NCBI GenBank assembly: GCA_965232405.1
Contig: OZ246966.1
Span: 2,356,001 to 2,420,000 of the forward strand
Source: RCIO01 sp965232405
Lineage (GTDB): Bacteria; Pseudomonadota; Alphaproteobacteria; Rhizobiales; Rhizobiaceae
Direction of reading: 5' to 3'
DNA length: 64,000 nucleotides
Below, piece by piece: positions 7,933 through 16,681 of the stretch. The position numbers were made by a program, and so were the translations under genes. The notes beneath the pieces are model-generated. The model ran no database searches. It had not been told where the DNA came from and worked only from the letters and a program-made list of their open reading frames with translations. The first letter of the stretch is position 1, and every line of letters begins with the position of its first letter.

Positions 7933-9387
7933 ATGTATCTCGGGCTCGATCTCGGGACGTCGGGCGTCAAGGCGCTGCTGATCGACGACGACCAGCGCAT
8001 CGTCGGTTCGGCGACAGGCGATCTTGACGTTTCGCGGCCGCATGCCGGTTGGTCCGAACAGAACCCTGCCGACTGGATCGAAGCCACTGAAACGGCGATC
8101 GGCAAGCTGAAGGATGCGCATGGCGAGCAACTCGCCGCTGTGCGCGGCATCGGCCTGTCGGGCCAGATGCACGGCGCCACGCTGCTTGACGCCGATGACG
8201 CGGTGCTGCGGCCCTGCATCTTGTGGAATGACACACGCAGCCACAAGGAAGCGGCGGCACTCGACGCCGATCCGCGTTTTCGGGCGCTTACCGGCAATAT
8301 CGTCTTTCCCGGCTTTACGGCACCGAAGCTGGCGTGGGTGAAAACCAACGAAGCGGATGTTTTCAAGGCCGTCCGCAAGATTCTGCTTCCCAAGGACTAT
8401 CTGAGGCTTTGGCTGACCGGCGAAGCCATTTCGGAAATGTCGGATTCGGCCGGTACGGCCTGGCTCGACGTGGCAAAGCGCACCTGGGCGCCCGACCTGC
8501 TGGCAGCAACCGACCTCGACGAAAGCCACATGCCATCGCTGGTGGAGGGCACCGAGCCCGGCGGATCGTTGCGCAGTGCGCTCGCGGCCAAATGGGGCAT
8601 CCGCGGCAACGTGGTTGTAGCCGGCGGAGCAGGTGACAACGCAGCATCCGCCTGTGGCATGGGGGCGGTGAGGCCCGGCGAGGCGTTTGTTTCCATCGGC
8701 ACCTCCGGCGTGCTGTTTGCAGCCAACGAGGCCTATCTGCCCAACCCCGAGAGCGCGGTGCATACATTCTGCCACGCGCTTCCAAGTGCTTGGCACCAGA
8801 TGGGAGTTATCCTGTCGGCCACGGATTCGCTCAACTGGCTGGAGGAAATTTCCGGGCGGTCGGCAAGCGATCTGACCGATGAGCTCGGCGAAACACTGAA
8901 GGCCCCGTCGGGCGTTACCTTCCTGCCCTACCTTTCTGGCGAACGCACGCCGCACAACGACGCGGCCATTCGCGGCGTATTCACCGGGCTGGCACATCAG
9001 AGCGGACGCGCCGAACTGACCCAGGCCGTCCTTGAAGGCGTGGCATTTGCATTTCGCGACAGCCTCGAAGCTCTGAAGGCAGCCGGCACGACGCTTGAGC
9101 GTGTGACCGCGATCGGCGGCGGCTCGCGCTCGCGCTACTGGCTGAAGGCAATTGCCGCGGCGCTGGACCTGCCTGTCGACCTGCCCGCCGGCGGCGATTT
9201 CGGCGCAGCATTCGGCGCGGCACGGCTGGGTCTCGTCGCCGCCAACGCAGCAGACCCGCTAGACATTTGCACGCCGCCTAAGATCGCAGAAACCATCGAG
9301 CCGGACAGCAAGCTGGTTCCGGAATTCGCACAGGCATATGCGCGCTACCGCGCACTCTATCCGGCCATCAAGGGAGCAGAACAATGA
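7933..9387 (+). CDS. xylB: Xylulokinase
   Basis: FGGY-family sugar kinase of 484 residues, the standard xylulokinase length; it makes xylulose-5-phosphate from D-xylulose. Visible landmarks are the N-terminal phosphate-binding GLDLGTSGVKALLID (residues 4-18), GLSGQMHGATLLD near 75-87 with the substrate-contacting Met-His, and the C-terminal ATP site AIGGGSRSRYWLK near 395. The start ATG follows GGGAGGACCGCC. It overlaps xylA by four bases (ATGA), so the two are translationally coupled and form a xylose operon. Confidence 0.96.
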   Translation: MYLGLDLGTSGVKALLIDDDQRIVGSATGDLDVSRPHAGWSEQNPADWIEATETAIGKLKDAHGEQLAAVRGIGLSGQMHGATLLDADDAVLRPCILWNDTRSHKEAAALDADPRFRALTGNIVFPGFTAPKLAWVKTNEADVFKAVRKILLPKDYLRLWLTGEAISEMSDSAGTAWLDVAKRTWAPDLLAATDLDESHMPSLVEGTEPGGSLRSALAAKWGIRGNVVVAGGAGDNAASACGMGAVRPGEAFVSIGTSGVLFAANEAYLPNPESAVHTFCHALPSAWHQMGVILSATDSLNWLEEISGRSASDLTDELGETLKAPSGVTFLPYLSGERTPHNDAAIRGVFTGLAHQSGRAELTQAVLEGVAFAFRDSLEALKAAGTTLERVTAIGGGSRSRYWLKAIAAALDLPVDLPAGGDFGAAFGAARLGLVAANAADPLDICTPPKIAETIEPDSKLVPEFAQAYARYRALYPAIKGAEQ

Positions 9388-10709
9388 GCACCGGCTATTT
9401 TGGCGACTTGAAGAAGATCAGTTACGAGGGGCCGGACAGCACCAATCCATTCGCGTTCCGGCACTACAACCCCGACGAAATGGTGGCGGGCAAACGGATG
9501 GAAGACCATCTGCGCTTCGCGGTGTGCTACTGGCACAATTTCGTGTGGCCGGGGAACGACCCGTTTGGCGGCCAGACCTTCGAGCGGCCCTGGTATTCCG
9601 ATGCCGGCGCTGCAGACACGATGGAACTCGCCAAGCTGAAGGCCGATGAGGCCTTTCACATGTTTGAGCTGCTGGGCGCGCCCTACTACACCTTCCATGA
9701 CGCGGATGTGCGGCCGGAAGCCGACACGCTGAAGGAAAGCATCGCTCGGCTGGACGAGATTGGCGACTATTTTGCCGGCAAGATGGAGAAGACCGGGCTC
9801 AAGCTGCTTTGGGGCACGGCCAATCTGTTCAACAACCGGCGCTATATGGGTGGCGCGGCCACCAATCCCGACCCGGACGTGTTTGCCTACGCAGCGGCGA
9901 CGGTGAAGTCCTGCATCGACGTCACCAACCGGCTTGGCGGCGAAAACTATGTCTTGTGGGGCGGGCGCGAAGGCTATGAGACGCTGCTCAACACGAACCT
10001 GAAGCAGGAACTCGACCAGTTGGGGCGGTTCCTCAACATGGTCGTCGAATACAAGCACAAGATCGGCTTCAAAGGCACGATCCTGATCGAGCCGAAGCCG
10101 CAGGAGCCGACCAAGCACCAGTATGATTTCGACGTGGCGACGGTCTTCGGGTTCCTGAAAAATTACGGGCTGGAAGACGAGGTTCGCGTCAATATCGAGC
10201 AGGGTCACGCAATCCTGGCCGGCCACTCATTCGAGCACGAACTGGCACTGGCCAACGCGCTGGGCATTTTCGGTTCGATCGATATCAACCGGAACGACTA
10301 CCAGTCCGGCTGGGATACCGACCAGTTCCCCAACAATGTGCCGGAGGTGGCGCTGGCCTATTACCACATCCTGCAGGGCGGCGGCTTCGGGACCGGCGGT
10401 ACCAATTTCGACGCCAAGCTGAGGCGGCAATCCATCGACGCGGAAGATCTCATCCTGGCGCATGTAGGTGGTATGGATTGCTGCGCACGCGGACTGAAAG
10501 CCGCGGCAGCGATGGTCGAAGACAAGGCACTGTCGGCGCCGCTTGAAGAGCGCTACGCCGGCTGGAAAGATGCCGAGGCCAAGTCAATGTTGGGCGGTCA
10601 GCGGACGCTGGACGACATCTCCCAGCGGGTGCTTTCCGAAGGTATCGAGCCGCAGCCGAAATCAGGCCGGCAGGAATATCTGGAGAATGTCGTCAACCGC
10701 TATGTGTAA
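9384..10709 (+). CDS. xylA: Xylose isomerase
   Basis: Converts D-xylose to D-xylulose, feeding XylB. At 441 residues it belongs to the longer class II group. Catalytic and metal-site segments are clear: FHDADVRPE with the ring-opening His near residue 104, WGGREGYETLLNT near 191, LIEPKPQEPTKHQYDFD near 233, EQGHAILAGHSFEHE near 271 and INRNDYQSGWDTDQFP near 300. It begins inside the xylB stop codon (ATGA). No xylose transporter or XylR is in the window, so uptake genes must lie elsewhere. Confidence 0.97.
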   Translation: MSTGYFGDLKKISYEGPDSTNPFAFRHYNPDEMVAGKRMEDHLRFAVCYWHNFVWPGNDPFGGQTFERPWYSDAGAADTMELAKLKADEAFHMFELLGAPYYTFHDADVRPEADTLKESIARLDEIGDYFAGKMEKTGLKLLWGTANLFNNRRYMGGAATNPDPDVFAYAAATVKSCIDVTNRLGGENYVLWGGREGYETLLNTNLKQELDQLGRFLNMVVEYKHKIGFKGTILIEPKPQEPTKHQYDFDVATVFGFLKNYGLEDEVRVNIEQGHAILAGHSFEHELALANALGIFGSIDINRNDYQSGWDTDQFPNNVPEVALAYYHILQGGGFGTGGTNFDAKLRRQSIDAEDLILAHVGGMDCCARGLKAAAAMVEDKALSAPLEERYAGWKDAEAKSMLGGQRTLDDISQRVLSEGIEPQPKSGRQEYLENVVNRYV

Positions 10710-10735
10710 GTCTGTGCTTACGCAAAGTTGATAAG

Positions 10736-11244
10736 ATGATCGCGGCGCCGGCAATCGTCGTCATGGGGGTTGCCGGATGCGGCAAGTCGACGGCCGGCGC
10801 GCTGATCGCCGCTCGTTTGGGTGTCGTCTTCATTGAAGGGGATCAGCTGCACCCTGCCGCCAATGTCGAGAAGATGTCGGCCGGCATACCGCTGACGGAC
10901 GCGGACCGGTGGCCGTGGCTGGAAGCGGTTGGCGGTGCAATTGCCGATCATGTGAGCCGTGGTGACGGCGTGGTGGCTGCCTGTTCTGCGCTCAAGCGGG
11001 CCTATCGCGATGTGTTGCGCAAAGCCTCGGGCGCAGACTTGGTCTTCGTTCATTTGTCGGGTTCGCGGGAGTTGATCGGCGAACGCATGAAGTTGCGGAC
11101 GGGTCACTTTTTCCCGGCTTCGCTGCTCGACAGTCAGTTTGCGGCGCTGGAACCACCGCAGCGGGACGAACGCCATGTGGTGGCTGATTTGCGGTTGCCG
11201 CTGGAAGAAATGATCGTCGCAGCGGTGACCGAGATCGAGCGGCT

Positions 11245-11248
<4 letters not shown>
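10736..11248 (+). CDS. gntK: Gluconokinase, P-loop (GntK) type
   Basis: Small cytoplasmic kinase of 170 residues, usual for the thermoresistant gluconokinase family; it phosphorylates D-gluconate. The P-loop GVAGCGKST lies at residues 11-19. The substrate segment EGDQLHPAANVEKMSAGIPL (about 36-55) and DADRWPWL after it are GntK signatures, as is CSALKRAYRDVLR near 82. It lies 26 bp downstream of xylA on the same strand and may share its transcript. The ribosome site before ATG is weak. It ends four bases into the convergent deaminase gene. Confidence 0.93.
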
Positions 11249-11830
<582 letters not shown>

Positions 11831-11838
<8 letters not shown>

Positions 11839-12340
11839 GCGGGTGTGGCTCGTGCAAATGAACCTCATAGGGCATGGTGAAGTGGAATTCCTCGACATTG
11901 TTGCCCTCGCCGCCACGGTCGACGACCAGGAAGTCCTGTTCCTCGCCAATCGGCGTCAGCACTGCATGCCAGCGGTTGCGCGGATAGCTGACCCCTTGAC
12001 CCGGCCGGGTGATGAAGGCGCGAGGTACGTCAGGGCCGTTGTCGCCGTCGTGGCAGACGATGACGAGGTAGGGTCGCGGCGACAGCGGCATGAAGGCCTG
12101 ACTGCCGAGCGGATGTCGCTCGACCATGTCCAGCTTCAGGGGAAACGAATAGGGCTTGCCGCGGAAGATGGAGATCATCACCCTCGCCTCGGGGCCGGTC
12201 GCCTCCACCGGTGCAAGGTCGTGGTAGCGCTCCGTCATGCCATTGTTGATGGCGATTGGCTGCTGGCCCCTTGTGTCCAGCACGTCTCCATATTCGGCAA
12301 ATACGTCGCGGGTCAGCGGTTCGGCGACAATGACGTTCAT
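11831..12340 (-). CDS. allA: Ureidoglycolate lyase
   Basis: Splits ureidoglycolate into glyoxylate and urea at the end of purine breakdown. The 169-residue length fits AllA. Family features are the N-terminal PLTRDVFAEYGDVLDTRG, FRGKPYSFPLKLDMVERHPLG, SQAFMPLSPRPYLVIVC and the C-terminal GVSYPRNRWHAVLTPI, with the conserved His in NRWHAVL. Its ATG overlaps the stop of allE by four bases (12337-12340), and its own end overlaps the deaminase gene. An upstream in-frame extension lies antisense-like inside allE and was rejected. Confidence 0.94.
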
Positions 12341-13170
12341 GGTCCCTCGTGCCGCAGGTTTGGGTGGCGGTTCACATCCTTGTAGAGCAGGTAGCGGAAC
12401 CGGCCTGGTCCGGCAGCATAACATGCCTGAGGGCAGAATGCGCGCAGCCACATGAAGTCGCCGGCCTCGACCTCGACCCAATCCTGATTGAGCCGATAGA
12501 CGGCCTTGCCTTCGAGCACGTAGAGACCGTGCTCCATGACGTGGGTTTCGGTGAAAGGGATGATGGCACCGGGTTCGAAAGAAACGATGTTGACGTGCAT
12601 GTCGTGGCGCAAATCGTCGGGATCGACGAAGCGCGTCGTGGCCCATTTTCCCGCCGCGCCCGGCATTGAAAGCGGGGCTATATCCTGCTCGTTGCGGAAC
12701 ACGGGTTGCGGCACATCGATGCCATCGACCCGGTCGTAGCGCTTCCTGATCCAGAGAAAGCGGGCGGGCGCCGAGCCATTGTTGCGCAGAGTCCAGCCGC
12801 TGGCGGGGGGCAGGTAGGCGTATCCGCCGGGCAACACCCGGTGATCTTCGCCGCCGACGGATACGGTGATTTCGCCTTCCTGAACGAACAGACCGGCCTG
12901 CGCGCCATCATCGGGTTCCGGCTTGTCCGAACCGCCGCCTGGCAGAACCTCCATCGCGTATTGCGCGAAGGTTTCGGCGAAGCCGGAGAGCGGCCGCGCC
13001 AGAATCCATGCGCGTGTCTCGTCCCAAAAAGGCAGCTTGCTGGTGACGATGTCCTTCATCACGCTATGCGGAATGACGGCATAGGCTTCGGTGAAGACAG
13101 CACGCCCCGTAATGAGATCGGTCTGGGGCGGATAACCGCCGCTTGGCGCTTGGTATTTCGGCCCGGCCAT
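12337..13170 (-). CDS. allE: (S)-ureidoglycine aminohydrolase, bicupin
   Basis: Releases ammonia from ureidoglycine to give ureidoglycolate, the substrate of the next enzyme AllA. The 277-residue protein has two cupin barrels. The first is at about residues 65-130 (GLFVQEGEITVSVGG). The second, at about 185-265, holds the metal-site pattern FTETHVMEHGLYVLEGKAVY with Glu and His ligands. Length and the N-terminal VFTEAYAVIPHSVMKDIV fit the family. It follows puuE-uraD by 10 bp and overlaps allA. Confidence 0.94.
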   Translation of the reverse strand: MAGPKYQAPSGGYPPQTDLITGRAVFTEAYAVIPHSVMKDIVTSKLPFWDETRAWILARPLSGFAETFAQYAMEVLPGGGSDKPEPDDGAQAGLFVQEGEITVSVGGEDHRVLPGGYAYLPPASGWTLRNNGSAPARFLWIRKRYDRVDGIDVPQPVFRNEQDIAPLSMPGAAGKWATTRFVDPDDLRHDMHVNIVSFEPGAIIPFTETHVMEHGLYVLEGKAVYRLNQDWVEVEAGDFMWLRAFCPQACYAAGPGRFRYLLYKDVNRHPNLRHEGP

Positions 13171-13180
13171 TTGTCTTTTC

Positions 13181-14620
13181 CTAGTGAGGCAGGATGTCTT
13201 TCAGACGAAGCAGTGCGATGCGTTCGACTTCGCCGCAGGCGGTCGCGAACTCCCTGCTTCGGTCATTGTCGATGCGCGTCTTGAACGCTGCGAGTATCTC
13301 ATCCTTCGTGCGGCCCTTGACGGCCATGATGAAGGGAAAACCGAACTTCCTGACATAGATGCTGTTCAGTTCCGTGAAGGTCTCGCGCTCGGCGTCGGTC
13401 AGCGCGTCCAGCCCGGCAGAGGCCTGTTCGGAGGTGGACTCCGCCGTGAGGTGCTTGGCCTGCGCCAATTTCCCGGCAAGGTCGGGATGCGCAACCAGCA
13501 CTTCCAGCTTCTGGTCCTCGCTGGCGCTTCTGAAGATGCGGGCCAGCGCGTTGTGCAGGCCGCCGGCGCTGTCATGGGCGGGTCCGAGTTCAAGCTCGAA
13601 TGCGCGTTCGGCTATCCAGGCCGAATGTTCGAAAATGCCGCCGAAGGCTTCCACGAAAGCTGCCTTGTCCATACGGCTCGGGCGCAGTTCCGGAACCCGA
13701 TATGGGTGGGTTGCGCGCCAGTGGGCGGCAATGTCGCCGCGTGTGGCGACCCAAACATCGTCATGGCTCTTCACGTGGTCGATGAAACGTTGCAGGGCTG
13801 CGGCACGTCCCGGCCTGCCGACCAGGCGGCAATGCAGCCCGATATTCATCATTCCCGCCCGGCCTTCGCCACCCTCGCGATAGAGCGTGTCGAAACTGTC
13901 CTTCAGATAGGCGAAGAATTGGTCGCCGGAGTTGAAACCCTGCGGCGTCGCAAACCGCATGTCGTTGGCGTCAAGCGTGTAGGGGATGACCAGTTGCGGT
14001 TCGATCGGATTGCCGTGGCCGTCATGATCCAGCCAGTAGGGCAATTCGTCGTCATAGGTGTCGGCAATCCAGTCGAAACCGCCTTCACCTGCCGCGATGC
14101 GAACCGACCATGCCGAGGTGCGGCCGAGATAGAGGCCGCGCGGGCGCTCGCCGACGACTTCGGCGTGGAGGCGGATTGCCTCTTCAAGATCACGGCGTTC
14201 GTCGTCCTCGTCATAGTCGCGGTAGTCAATCCATTTGAGCCCGTGGGAAGCGATCTCCCAGCCGGCCTCTTTCATGGCGGCGACCTGGTCCGGCCCGCGG
14301 GCGAGCGCGGTGGCGACGCCGTAAACGGTCACTGGCAGTTGGGCTTCGGTGAACATGCGATGCAGCCGCCAGAAGCCGACCCGCGCGCCATATTCGTAGA
14401 TCGATTCCATGTTCCAGTGGCGCTTGCCGGGCCACGGCGCGGCACCGACGATTTCCGACAGGAAGGCCTCGGATGCGGCATCGCCGTGAAGGATGGCGTT
14501 TTCGCCGCCCTCCTCATAATTGACCACGAACTGCACCGCGATGCGGGCGCCGCCCGGCCATTGCGGGTCCGGCCGCTCGCGGCCATAGCCGCGCATGTCG
14601 CGCACATAGCGCTTGGTCAA
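13181..14620 (-). CDS. Bifunctional PuuE allantoinase / UraD OHCU decarboxylase fusion
   Basis: Two-domain protein of 479 residues. Residues 1-305 form a polysaccharide-deacetylase-like allantoinase (PuuE): RYVRDMRGYGRERPDPQWPG, NYEEGGENAILHGD, ASHGLKWIDY. Residues 315-479 form OHCU decarboxylase (UraD): FEHSAWIAERAFE, the AHPDLAGKL His, SEQ near 425 and FPFIMAVKGRTKDEI. The fusion joins the decarboxylase that makes (S)-allantoin to the enzyme that opens it. The start is TTG at 14620 with GGGAG six bases upstream; it restores the conserved MTKRYVRDM N-terminus. First gene of the minus-strand allantoin operon, divergent from uraH. Confidence 0.93.
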   Translation of the reverse strand: MTKRYVRDMRGYGRERPDPQWPGGARIAVQFVVNYEEGGENAILHGDAASEAFLSEIVGAAPWPGKRHWNMESIYEYGARVGFWRLHRMFTEAQLPVTVYGVATALARGPDQVAAMKEAGWEIASHGLKWIDYRDYDEDDERRDLEEAIRLHAEVVGERPRGLYLGRTSAWSVRIAAGEGGFDWIADTYDDELPYWLDHDGHGNPIEPQLVIPYTLDANDMRFATPQGFNSGDQFFAYLKDSFDTLYREGGEGRAGMMNIGLHCRLVGRPGRAAALQRFIDHVKSHDDVWVATRGDIAAHWRATHPYRVPELRPSRMDKAAFVEAFGGIFEHSAWIAERAFELELGPAHDSAGGLHNALARIFRSASEDQKLEVLVAHPDLAGKLAQAKHLTAESTSEQASAGLDALTDAERETFTELNSIYVRKFGFPFIMAVKGRTKDEILAAFKTRIDNDRSREFATACGEVERIALLRLKDILPH

Positions 14621-14828
14621 TGCAAACTCCCTGACTGATCCGCGATATTCGCCTTTTCGCGGTTGGTGGGACGATAATCCATCGGAAGTTGCGGGTATTC
14701 CCCCCAAAAAACTTGAAAGTCTTTTCGTCCCGTTCCGCCCGCCCATGACTTATGCAATGGTCCGTGGTGGGCCTAGTGTTCCACATCCTTATCGGGCGGA
14801 AGTCCCGGAAATGACGAGAGGATCAGAA
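14621..14828. promoter_or_regulatory. Divergent control region of the urate/allantoin operons
   Basis: The 208-bp gap lies between the start of puuE-uraD (minus) and uraH-xdhABC (plus), and must hold promoters for both halves of the pathway. A plus-strand TTGAAA at about 14712-14717 could be a -35 element, but no clear -10 partner was identified. Short GC-rich inverted stretches are present. No operator could be assigned. Confidence 0.45.
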
Positions 14829-15194
14829 ATGGCCGGCGCCTCTGCGGCAAAGTTGACGACCCATGTTCTGGATACGGCCACCGGCAAGCCGGCTGCCGGA
14901 TTGTCGATCGCGCTCTACCGCGTCAGCGGCAATTCGCATAGCAAGCTGAAATCCGTGGTGACCAATGATGACGGGCGCTGCGATGCGCCGCTGCTGGAAG
15001 GCAAGGAATTCAAGACCGGCCAGTATGAGCTGATCTTCTCGGCGGGCGACTATTTCCGTGCAAACGGGATCGTCATTCCGGATCCGGCGTTTCTAGACGA
15101 GGTGCCGATCCGTTTCGGCTTGGCGGAAGAGACGCACTATCATGTACCGCTCCTGATCTCGCCCTATGGCTACTCGACCTATCGGGGCAGCTGA
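14829..15194 (+). CDS. uraH: 5-Hydroxyisourate hydrolase (transthyretin-like)
   Basis: Hydrolyses 5-hydroxyisourate, the product of urate oxidation, to OHCU for the UraD domain encoded divergently. The 121-residue protein matches the family: N-terminal LTTHVLDTATGKPA with the catalytic His, DDGRCDAPLL with the Arg, THYHVPLLISPYGYSTY and the diagnostic C-terminal tetrapeptide YRGS. There is no signal peptide, so it is cytoplasmic. The start ATG follows GAGAGGATCAGAA; in-frame sequence upstream is not coding-like. Five bases separate it from xdhA. Confidence 0.96.
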   Translation: MAGASAAKLTTHVLDTATGKPAAGLSIALYRVSGNSHSKLKSVVTNDDGRCDAPLLEGKEFKTGQYELIFSAGDYFRANGIVIPDPAFLDEVPIRFGLAEETHYHVPLLISPYGYSTYRGS

Positions 15195-15199
15195 CACCG

Positions 15200-16681
15200 A
15201 TGACGACGCCAGCAATACGCCAGCACATCCGTTTCCTGCTCAACGGCCAGGAGGTCGAACTGACCGAAGTTCGGGCGGATGAGACGCTGCTCGACTATCT
15301 GCGGCTGCGCCGCGCGCTGATTGGCACCAAGGAAGGTTGCGCGGAGGGGGATTGCGGTGCCTGCACGGTGCTGGTCGGGCGGCTCTCGGGCGGCGAACTG
15401 GTCTATGAAGGCGTCAATGCCTGCATCCGTTTCCTGGCTTCGCTCGACGGCTGTCATGTCGTCACTGTCGAGCACCTCAAACGGCATGACGGTTCGCTGC
15501 ATCCGGTCCAGCAGGCGCTGGTCGACAATCACGGTTCGCAATGCGGGTTCTGCACGCCGGGTTTCGTGATGGGAATGTACGGTTTGTGGATGCGCACGCC
15601 CAACCCGTCGGATGAACAGATCGAGACGGCGCTGCAAGGCAATCTGTGCCGCTGCACCGGTTACGAGCCGATCGTGAAGGCGGCCAAGGCGGTCTCCGAC
15701 TACGGTAAGGTCAAGGAAGACCCTCTGGTGAGCGAACGCGAGGCGGTGGCAGCCACACTCGCGGCATGGCGAGACGGAAGCCGGGTGGAGGCAGGCAGCG
15801 ATGCCGAACGCTTCATCATTCCGGCATCGGCTGATGATTTCGCGGCTGTCTATGAGGACAATCCCGGCGCGACAATTGTTGCCGGCTCCACCGATGTCGG
15901 CCTGTGGGTGACCAAGCAGTTTCGCGAGATCGCACCGGTGATCTTCATTGGCGGGCTGGAAGAACTGCGGACGATCGACCGCATGGACACGGCGCTGTCG
16001 ATCGGGGCCGGCGTCAGCTACACGGAAGCGCGCGATACCATTGCTGCCGCCATTCCCGCGTTCGGCCCGCTCATCGACCGCATTGGCGGCGACCAGGTGC
16101 GCAATATGGGCACGATAGGCGGCAATATCGCCAACGGTTCACCCATCGGAGACACACCGCCGCCGCTGATCGCGCTGGGCGCTTCACTGACGCTGCGCAA
16201 GGGCGACACGCGGCGCACGATGCCGCTGCAGGATTTCTTCATCGACTACGGCAAGCAGGACCGGCAGCCAGGCGAGTTCGTTGAAAGCGTTTCGGTGCCT
16301 CTGCCGGCGAAGGGATCGCATTTCTCGGCCTACAAGATCACCAAGCGCCGGGACGAGGACATCACGGCCGCACTTGGCGCGTTCTATCTGGAGCTGGCGC
16401 GCGACGGGTCGGTTGCTACGATCCGCATTGCCTTTGGCGGCATGGCCGCGACACCGCAGCGGGCGCCCGCGGCGGAGGCGGTTCTAGCATGGCGGCCCTG
16501 GACGCTGGAGAATGTCGAGGCTGCGATGGAGGCGCTCTCCTCCGACTTTACGCCCATTTCCGACATGCGTGCATCGGCCGAGTATCGGATGCTGGTGGCC
16601 CAGAACCTGCTCAAGCGGTTCTTCATCGAAACGACGGGAACGAAAAAGCCGTTCACCGTGAACCGTTACGAGGCGGCGTGA
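15200..16681 (+). CDS. xdhA: Xanthine dehydrogenase small subunit (2Fe-2S/FAD)
   Basis: Electron-transfer subunit of 493 residues. A plant-type ferredoxin domain (about 1-85) has CAEGDCGAC. A second 2Fe-2S domain has CGFC and CRC near residues 115 and 150. The FAD domain (about 190-380) has TIVAGSTDVGLW and MGTIGGNIANGSPIGD, followed by the CO-dehydrogenase flavoprotein C-terminal domain. It passes electrons from the molybdenum centre of XdhB to NAD+. Its TGA stop overlaps the ATG of xdhB by one base. Confidence 0.96.
   Translation: MTTPAIRQHIRFLLNGQEVELTEVRADETLLDYLRLRRALIGTKEGCAEGDCGACTVLVGRLSGGELVYEGVNACIRFLASLDGCHVVTVEHLKRHDGSLHPVQQALVDNHGSQCGFCTPGFVMGMYGLWMRTPNPSDEQIETALQGNLCRCTGYEPIVKAAKAVSDYGKVKEDPLVSEREAVAATLAAWRDGSRVEAGSDAERFIIPASADDFAAVYEDNPGATIVAGSTDVGLWVTKQFREIAPVIFIGGLEELRTIDRMDTALSIGAGVSYTEARDTIAAAIPAFGPLIDRIGGDQVRNMGTIGGNIANGSPIGDTPPPLIALGASLTLRKGDTRRTMPLQDFFIDYGKQDRQPGEFVESVSVPLPAKGSHFSAYKITKRRDEDITAALGAFYLELARDGSVATIRIAFGGMAATPQRAPAAEAVLAWRPWTLENVEAAMEALSSDFTPISDMRASAEYRMLVAQNLLKRFFIETTGTKKPFTVNRYEAA

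Noticed and set aside
7774..8997. 407-codon open frame on the minus strand
   Set aside because: Antisense to xylB, full of Arg/Gly/Cys typical of shadow frames.
13184..14638. 484-codon open frame on the plus strand
   Set aside because: It is exactly antisense to the PuuE-UraD gene, has no ribosome site and shows no domain; long antisense frames are expected in GC-rich coding DNA.
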